A program made the translations under genes and the position numbers. A stretch of 64,000 nucleotides of DNA from Enteractinococcus helveticum (GTDB taxonomy: Bacteria; Actinomycetota; Actinomycetes; Actinomycetales; Micrococcaceae), in NCBI RefSeq assembly GCF_001657475.1, contig NZ_LXEY01000019.1:124001-188000 (forward strand), read 5' to 3'. Positions within the stretch are counted from its first letter, which is position 1. Every line of letters starts with the position of its first letter. Under the pieces are notes generated by a model. It was not told where the DNA came from. It searched no databases and saw nothing but the letters and a program-made list of their open reading frames with translations. Below are positions 59,384-64,000 of this stretch, in pieces.

Positions 59384-60727
59384 ATGACTTCACCTACCCA
59401 CACCACTGACTCGATCGCGCAACCATTTGCGTCAACTATTCCCTGTGCGGCAATGATCTTTCCGCCGCTGTTTCAATTTGCGGGCGCCTGGCGGCACCCT
59501 GGCAATAGAACCGACTGGTTACGCACCAGCTTCTGGACAGACCTCGGGCGTCAATTAGAAGCCGACGGCTACGACATGCTGTTCGTGCCGGATGCAATGG
59601 CAATGGCACGTGGCCACGATGGCACCACGGACGCGGTCATCTCGGTGGGTGCCAAGGGCGGCATTTACTTGGACCCGATCACGGTCATGTCCACAGTCGC
59701 CGCGGTGACCACGCAACTGCGTTTAGGGTGCACACTGTCGACATCGTTCGTGCCGGCCTACGACATTGCCCGAAGAATCGCGACCCTGCACCAGCTGTCG
59801 GGTGGCCGTGCGGCATGGAATATCGTGACCTCGGTTTATGATTATGAGGCGCAAAACATGGGCTTACCGCGCCTGGAACCCAAAGCTGACCGCTACCGCA
59901 AGGCGGATCGGGTGACACAGGAAGTACTGGAGCTGTGGCAATCCTTCCCCGACGAAGCCCTGTGGATGGATACCGAAACCGGCAGGTTCGCCGATCCAAC
60001 ACGCATTCAACCAACTGGTGACGGCGTTGGTCCGCTGACCTTACCCGGTGACGTTGAGGGGTACCGGCCGATGCTATTACAAGCAGGGGCTTCACCCACT
60101 GGCTTGGATTTCGCTGCCCGGTGGGCCGATGCCACGTTCATGGTGGCCGCAAATGGCGCCCAGGCCCAACAGGTCCGTGCAGATTTGCGTGCCCGGGCCG
60201 CTCAAGCGGGCCGCGACCCCAACACCATCACCACGCTGATGGGCGTGCAACCAATCGTTGCAGAAACTCAAACCGCAGCCGAGAATAAACTCCAGGAACT
60301 CCAAGACCTGATTGAACCGGCAGAGTCGTGGCAGGATCTTGCCACGTTGTTTCGAGCTGATCCGAACGATTGGGCGCTGGATGACTCGGCGGCAGACTTC
60401 CTGGCGGCCCAGCGTGGGGCAACCGGAGCAGAAGGCTTTGAAAATATTGTTGCCGAAATCGTCCAGGACGGTGCCTCAACGGTCGGAGAACTCGCCGTTT
60501 TAGGCGCCATTGCACAGTTTAAGCCGCTGTTGGTAGGTACCGCCGAGTCCGTTGCCCAGCAGATGCTAGATCTCGTTGATCACGGGGCAACCGATGGGTT
60601 CATGATTATGGGCACCGTCGTCCCGGACTCGTTTAGCGATTTCGCACCGGTCATTCGCCTGCTCAACGAAGCCACGAAGTCACCCGGTGCACCAAGTGTC
60701 GAGCCGCAAAACTCCCTGGCCCGATAA
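59384..60727 (+). CDS. NtaA/SnaA/DszA-type flavin-dependent monooxygenase under TPP control
   Basis: Class C (LLM, luciferase-like) monooxygenase using reduced FMN. The 447-residue protein shows F-V-P-D-A-M-A, I-T-V-M-S-T-V-A-A-V-T, L-G-C-T-L-S-T-S-F, A-R-R-I-A-T-L-H-Q-L-S-G-G-R-A-A-W-N-I-V-T-S, N-M-G and Q-A-G-A-S-P-T-G, which is the NtaA/SnaA/DszA/RutA-subfamily signature. A separate flavin reductase is expected but not seen here. Because a TPP riboswitch overlaps its ribosome binding site, it should be repressed when thiamine diphosphate is plentiful, pointing to thiamine or thiamine-precursor salvage. The exact substrate is unknown; no thi genes adjoin it. Confidence 0.88.
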   Translation: MTSPTHTTDSIAQPFASTIPCAAMIFPPLFQFAGAWRHPGNRTDWLRTSFWTDLGRQLEADGYDMLFVPDAMAMARGHDGTTDAVISVGAKGGIYLDPITVMSTVAAVTTQLRLGCTLSTSFVPAYDIARRIATLHQLSGGRAAWNIVTSVYDYEAQNMGLPRLEPKADRYRKADRVTQEVLELWQSFPDEALWMDTETGRFADPTRIQPTGDGVGPLTLPGDVEGYRPMLLQAGASPTGLDFAARWADATFMVAANGAQAQQVRADLRARAAQAGRDPNTITTLMGVQPIVAETQTAAENKLQELQDLIEPAESWQDLATLFRADPNDWALDDSAADFLAAQRGATGAEGFENIVAEIVQDGASTVGELAVLGAIAQFKPLLVGTAESVAQQMLDLVDHGATDGFMIMGTVVPDSFSDFAPVIRLLNEATKSPGAPSVEPQNSLAR

Positions 60728-60731
60728 CTGA

Positions 60732-61520
60732 CTACAACGCGTCGGCCACCACTGTCAGGATGTGGTCGGCGAGTTCGGCCGGACGTTCAAATACGACGGC
60801 GTGCCCTGCGTCGATGGAGACAAACTCAGCATCGGCGATCGCTTCGGCAAGCTGCAGCTGATGGCGGATCGGCACCATGATGTCCTGTTCGCAACCAACG
60901 ACCAGGGTATGAGCCGAGATACGACCCAGCACCCCGGCGATGCTAATGCTCCGGTTCAGCTCCATCTGCTTGGCCCCAAAGACGGTTGTGGACTGCATAT
61001 TGGACACGATGCGACCCACCTGCTCATCCGACATGGAGGCAAGGTAGGTGCCGCTGAACGCTGCCAGTACATCAAATTGTGCCAGTGCTTCAGGATCTGT
61101 CGCAGCAAGATGTGCCGACAGGTGGTTTCGCAGCAGCTGCTGGTTATCGGTTTTCACCCACCCGGCAATAAGTACCAGGTTGCTGATCAGTTGCGGCTGT
61201 TGTGCGGCAACCAGAGATGCAACGACAGCCCCGAGCGAATAGCCGACCAGAGTGATTCGATGCTCGTGCAATTGTAATTGCTCGATGACTCCGAGAACCT
61301 GATCCACCAGCTGCTGGGTCTCCAACGTTTCTGTGTCTGGGTCAGTCCAGTCCACCCCGACGACGCGATGGTGCTGAGCCAGCATCGGATACAGATGGGT
61401 GTAGTGCGTGTCGGTGGTTCCACCAGTGCCGTGGACCAAGACGATCACCTCATTGCTACCGTGGTCATCTTGGGAATCAACAAAACTGACTTCTAGGTAT
61501 TCTGCGGCGTCGGGGGTCAT
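60732..61520 (-). CDS. Alpha/beta hydrolase
   Basis: Serine hydrolase of 262 residues. The oxyanion motif H-G-T-G-G-T-T appears at about 30-36, the nucleophile elbow G-Y-S-L-G-A near 94, the acid in C-E-Q-D-I-M-V-P and the His in D-A-G-H-A-V-V. No signal peptide. It is convergent with the monooxygenase, 4 nt between stops, and lies 7 nt downstream of the broken fructosamine kinase gene, so it could be part of that minus-strand transcript. Substrate unknown. Confidence 0.87.
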   Translation of the reverse strand: MTPDAAEYLEVSFVDSQDDHGSNEVIVLVHGTGGTTDTHYTHLYPMLAQHHRVVGVDWTDPDTETLETQQLVDQVLGVIEQLQLHEHRITLVGYSLGAVVASLVAAQQPQLISNLVLIAGWVKTDNQQLLRNHLSAHLAATDPEALAQFDVLAAFSGTYLASMSDEQVGRIVSNMQSTTVFGAKQMELNRSISIAGVLGRISAHTLVVGCEQDIMVPIRHQLQLAEAIADAEFVSIDAGHAVVFERPAELADHILTVVADAL

Positions 61521-61527
61521 GGTGCTC

Positions 61528-62343
61528 CTAGGAACGATCAGAAACGGTGGCGTGGAGTGCTTGCATTGTCGATGCAGCGTATCCCGAGCCGAATAACAAC
61601 ACGTGAACTAACAGTGGCACCAGTTGGAAAACCGGGATACGTTGTTGCCAGCCGGCTGCTAATGGGAAAATCTGTTCGTAATTTCTCATCACGGCAGGAC
61701 CGAAACCACCAAATAGGTGCATCATGGCGATGTCTTGTTCGCGATGGCCCCAATGACACGAGGGATCGACGAGCCAATTAACGCCCGCGGCATCAATCAT
61801 GCGATTTCCGGCCCAGAGATCTCCGTGCACCACGGTCGGGGGCTCTTCAGGGCCAAGATGGTGCGGTCGAATGGCACTTGCGAGTTGCGCAGCCTCAGCT
61901 GCCAGGAGTCCGGTGCTTATCGCCTGCTGTGTTAGCGGCAGGATCCGGTTGAGGACCAACTACTCATATAATGTGGACGCCGGTTGCAGATCGATCGGTG
62001 CGGCACCTAAAAACCAGTGGGCAACACCATCGAGCGTGCCGAATTGCTGCCCCGGTGCAGCCGAGCGCTGACCGGCCAAATGAAGCTGTGCCAGTTCCTG
62101 ACCGAACTCGGCCTCTGCATCGGTGGTTGTTCGTCCAGGCCCTTAGGTGTCAATGAGTTCAAGAACCAGCTGGTCGTCGGTCACCTCAAAGACCCTGGGC
62201 ACTCTGGCACCCAGTGCGCCCAGGGCTTGTAGCCCGGCGGCCTCAAAGGCAAAGAATCCTTCGGGCGCGCCGGTCAGTGCCTTGCGGAAAGCAGCAGTGC
62301 CATCGTCAAGGCGAATGATCGAGGTGCTACCGGTTCGGCTCAT
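61528..62343 (-). pseudogene. Fructosamine kinase-family gene with two in-frame stop codons
   Basis: A single reading frame of about 272 codons that matches fructosamine-3-kinase/ketosamine kinase from end to end but is interrupted by TAA at 62143-62145 and TAG at 61960-61962. Before the first stop: R-K-A-L-T-G-A-P-E-G-F-F-A-F-E-A-A-G-L. Between the stops: D-A-E-A-E-F-G-Q-E-L-A-Q-L-H-L-A-G, then the G-T-L-D-G-V-A segment. After the second: V-V-H-G-D-L-W-A-G-N (catalytic loop H-G-D-x-x-x-x-N) and V-D-P-S (normally D-P-A). No frame change occurs between the pieces. The ATG overlaps the phosphatase stop in ATGA. Family members deglycate proteins by phosphorylating ketoamines. Either a young pseudogene, recoding, or sequence errors. 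Confidence 0.85.
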
Positions 62344-62843
62344 TTGCCGCCGTAGCGCTGCAGGACGGTTTCGAGACTGTTCTCTTGAACCGCTTGGACT
62401 AGCCCACGCGCGGCGTCTTCAATTTGGTCATACATGGCGATGAAAGCGTCCTCTGGATAGCCATACGGATCGGGCACGTTGGCAATGCCATCAGCCTCGA
62501 CGGTGGACCCGAAGGCACCAAAACGTACGATCTTGGCGCGCTGGTCACCGTTGTGGGTCAGAGCGAGGATGTTTTCCAGGTTGGAGTCATCCATGGCAAG
62601 CACCAGGTCGACTTCGTCAATATGTTGCGCGGTGATTTGGTCCGCCACCGAGACGAACTCATACCCACGTTCGGTGCCGACTTTCCGAGTCAAATGGTGG
62701 GCGTCTTTTCCAATGTGATAGTCGGCTGTACCTGCAGACCGTACTTCGGCGTCGATGCCAGCTTTGGATAACTCGTGGATCAGCACAGATTCAGCGGCAG
62801 GGGAGCGGCAGATATTTCCAAGACAAACAGTCAGAATCTTCAT
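62340..62843 (-). CDS. Low-molecular-weight protein-tyrosine phosphatase
   Basis: Cytosolic phosphatase of 167 residues. The P-loop is V-C-L-G-N-I-C-R-S-P-A-A (C-x5-R) and the general acid Asp is in V-P-D-P-Y-G. Start ATG 62843 has GGTGGG upstream; ATG 62852 in the same frame is possible. The stop overlaps the start of the fructosamine kinase-like gene, an association found in related actinobacteria. In protein-tyrosine-kinase-lacking strains such enzymes may act on arginine or polysaccharide-synthesis kinases; unproven here. Confidence 0.92.
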   Translation of the reverse strand: MKILTVCLGNICRSPAAESVLIHELSKAGIDAEVRSAGTADYHIGKDAHHLTRKVGTERGYEFVSVADQITAQHIDEVDLVLAMDDSNLENILALTHNGDQRAKIVRFGAFGSTVEADGIANVPDPYGYPEDAFIAMYDQIEDAARGLVQAVQENSLETVLQRYGGK

Positions 62844-62994
62844 ACCCACCATTGTGCGGACAAATTGCTGCGTTGTGCCATCTATGTGGACAGATGTCGG
62901 CAACCAGCGTAGTTGTTGAGTCGAATTGAGCTATCAACGGAGTGTTTTTGGGCTGATTCGCTGTCAAATATGCCCAGACAGTACAGTTGGTTAA

Positions 62995-63510
62995 ATGGAC
63001 ATTCGCATCCGCCCGGCCCGGACACCAGACGTACCGATCATTCGCTCAATGGTCCAACCACTTGCAACTGAGCGCGTGCTGTTGGATAAAGACAAGGTCG
63101 CCTACTATGAGGCAGTCCAAGAGTTCCTCGTTGCGGAAAATGACGACGACGAGATCCTGGGGTTTGGTGCGCTACACGTGATGTGGGAGCATTTGGCCGA
63201 GGTTCGCACTCTAGCTACTGCTGATGAACATCAGGGCCGTGGTGTCGGTGGTGTTGTCCTCAACGCGCTGCTTGAAAAGGCAGCAGCTCTAGGTGTCCAA
63301 CATGTTTTTTGTTTGACGTTTGAGACATCATTTTTCCAACGCCACGGTTTTGAAATCATGGAAGATCAAACCGTGCTGGATCCCGACGTATTCAACCAGT
63401 TACTGCGCTCAACCGATGAGGGTGTGGCCGAATTTTTGGATCTGGCACGAGTCAAACCCAACACCCTGGGGAATACTCGGATGATTATTGATCTGGACAA
63501 CCGCCGCTGA
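62995..63510 (+). CDS. argA: GNAT acetyltransferase, N-acetylglutamate synthase-like
   Basis: Single GNAT domain of 171 residues closely like the short N-acetylglutamate synthase of Mycobacterium (Rv2747 type), which begins arginine synthesis from glutamate and acetyl-CoA. Seen: I-R-I-R-P-A-R-T-P-D-V, L-L-D-K-D-K-V-A-Y-Y-E-A-V-Q-E-F, A-E-V-R-T-L-A-T (beta-4), the acetyl-CoA loop Q-G-R-G-V-G-G-V-V, V-F-C-L-T-F-E-T-S-F-F-Q-R-H-G-F-E. The V-F-C-L-T-F-E and F-F-x-R-H-G-F motifs are typical of this group. No other arg gene is adjacent. Symbol is by family similarity. Confidence 0.8.
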   Translation: MDIRIRPARTPDVPIIRSMVQPLATERVLLDKDKVAYYEAVQEFLVAENDDDEILGFGALHVMWEHLAEVRTLATADEHQGRGVGGVVLNALLEKAAALGVQHVFCLTFETSFFQRHGFEIMEDQTVLDPDVFNQLLRSTDEGVAEFLDLARVKPNTLGNTRMIIDLDNRR

Positions 63511-63549
63511 GGCGCATTGAAGCAATAGGCGCCACTTCTGCAACACCAT

Positions 63550-63587
63550 CAGGTGTAGACCGGCACTGATCCACCGGTCTACACCTG
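63550..63587. terminator. Convergent terminator between argA-like gene and RND transporter
   Basis: CAGGTGTAGACCGG and CCGGTCTACACCTG pair perfectly over 14 bp with a 10-nt loop. Confidence 0.7.
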
Positions 63588-63597
63588 CTGGCGTGCA

Positions 63598-64000
63598 TTA
63601 TTCTTCGATGACGTAGCCTGACTCCAAGGCCTCGCCGTAGCGTGGTTTGCCCTTGGCTACTCGTCGTTTTTCTTGCCCTTTTTCAAACAGCAAGTACAGT
63701 GCTGGAATCAACACCAGGGTCAGGGCAGTAGAAGAAACCAGCCCACCGATCACGACTATGGCTAAGTCCTGACTGATGAAACCGCTAGATCCGGTGAAAC
63801 CAAAGGCCATCGGGATCAACGCGAAGATCGTAGCGAGCGCGGTCATCAGAATGGGGCGAAGTCGCTGTCTGGCCCCATTGAAGATGGCTTCATTGAGACT
63901 CTGCCCCTGTACCCGGTACTGATTGATCAGGTCGATCAGCACAATCGCGTTGGTCACCACAATACCGATGAGCATCAGCATACCGATCAGTGCTGAAATG
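63598..64000 (-). CDS. RND-family efflux transporter, C-terminal end (cut by window edge)
   Basis: The last ~134 residues of an AcrB/SwrC-type inner membrane pump. The frame continues beyond the window; the ATG at 63981 is internal, since codons before it (I-S-A-L-I-G) fit the family. Recognised by G-I-V-V-T-N-A-I-V-L-I-D-L-I-N, a signature of TM10 in RND transporters, R-L-R-P-I-L-M-T-A-L-A-T-I-F-A-L-I-P-M-A, and the helix A-L-T-L-V-L-I-P-A-L-Y. Tail is basic (K-R-R-V-A-K-G-K). No membrane-fusion partner is visible. Confidence 0.9.
   Translation of the reverse strand, partial: ISALIGMLMLIGIVVTNAIVLIDLINQYRVQGQSLNEAIFNGARQRLRPILMTALATIFALIPMAFGFTGSSGFISQDLAIVVIGGLVSSTALTLVLIPALYLLFEKGQEKRRVAKGKPRYGEALESGYVIEE

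Noticed and set aside
58558-59406. A 282-codon minus-strand ORF over the clpC end and TPP riboswitch
   Set aside because: It conflicts with clpC, the terminator and the riboswitch, and shows no domain.
1-64000. tRNA, rRNA, CRISPR arrays, prophage and complete IS elements
   Set aside because: No cloverleaf-like segments, direct-repeat arrays, integrases or transposases were seen; a tRNAscan or ISfinder run would settle this.

Overview
The window is chromosomal DNA from a moderately high-GC actinobacterium. By eye most of it is around 57-60% G+C. The gene order ppa | dacB-DUF2342-tilS-hpt | ftsH-folE-folP-folB-folK-DUF3180-PH-PH-PH-DUF2520-lipoprotein-panC | lysS-clpC, together with the pheA | DAG kinase | serS-HAD block, is typical of Actinobacteria. 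A relative of Micrococcaceae such as Enteractinococcus, Yaniella or Nesterenkonia is my best guess; this is inferred from gene content and not from a marker gene search. Several genes start with GTG only 7-8 nt after a TANNNT box, as expected for leaderless actinobacterial transcripts. No rRNA, tRNA, CRISPR array, intact insertion sequence or prophage was seen.

Layout. 1-7.4 kb: the end of a chromate transporter, a DEAD-box RNA helicase, a Pro/Gln/Tyr-rich membrane protein, and a coupled pair of envelope genes (VanW-domain protein and lytic transglycosylase). 7.4-9.5 kb: a small accessory island of lower coding density with an Imm1-like membrane protein, a few very short reading frames and about 0.8 kb without a convincing gene. 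9.5-17.8 kb: a MntR-type regulator divergent from a YceI protein, a LysR-type sensor domain without a DNA-binding domain, a VOC protein, a histidine phosphatase, a uracil/xanthine permease, a HAD phosphatase, a degenerate LCP-like membrane protein, and an aldehyde-dehydrogenase-fold protein that has lost both catalytic residues. 17.8-21.1 kb: a tight alkylation-damage operon, sigma factor-ogt-alkB-tag-alkA. 21-30 kb: lipoprotein, thioesterase, amidase, rhodanese, pheA, lipid kinase, serS, HAD phosphatase, SatD-like regulator, ppa. 30-47 kb: cell wall carboxypeptidase, tRNA modification, purine salvage, FtsH, folate and pantothenate genes. 47-59 kb: M13 peptidase, a frameshifted membrane gene, sarcosine-oxidase-like flavoprotein, PEBP protein, glutamine amidotransferase, gabT with a divergent LysR regulator, lysS, clpC. 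59-64 kb: a TPP riboswitch directly upstream of a flavin-dependent monooxygenase, an alpha/beta hydrolase, a fructosamine kinase gene broken by two in-frame stops, a low-molecular-weight phosphatase, an N-acetylglutamate-synthase-like acetyltransferase and the end of an RND transporter.

The points I would follow up first are the TPP riboswitch controlling an NtaA/SnaA-type monooxygenase, the sigma-factor-headed DNA-alkylation repair operon with an inverted repeat in front, the doubly inactivated aldehyde dehydrogenase, the fructosamine kinase gene with two stops but an otherwise intact frame, the absence of lsr2 between lysS and clpC, and the Imm1-like membrane protein island at 7.5-9.4 kb.
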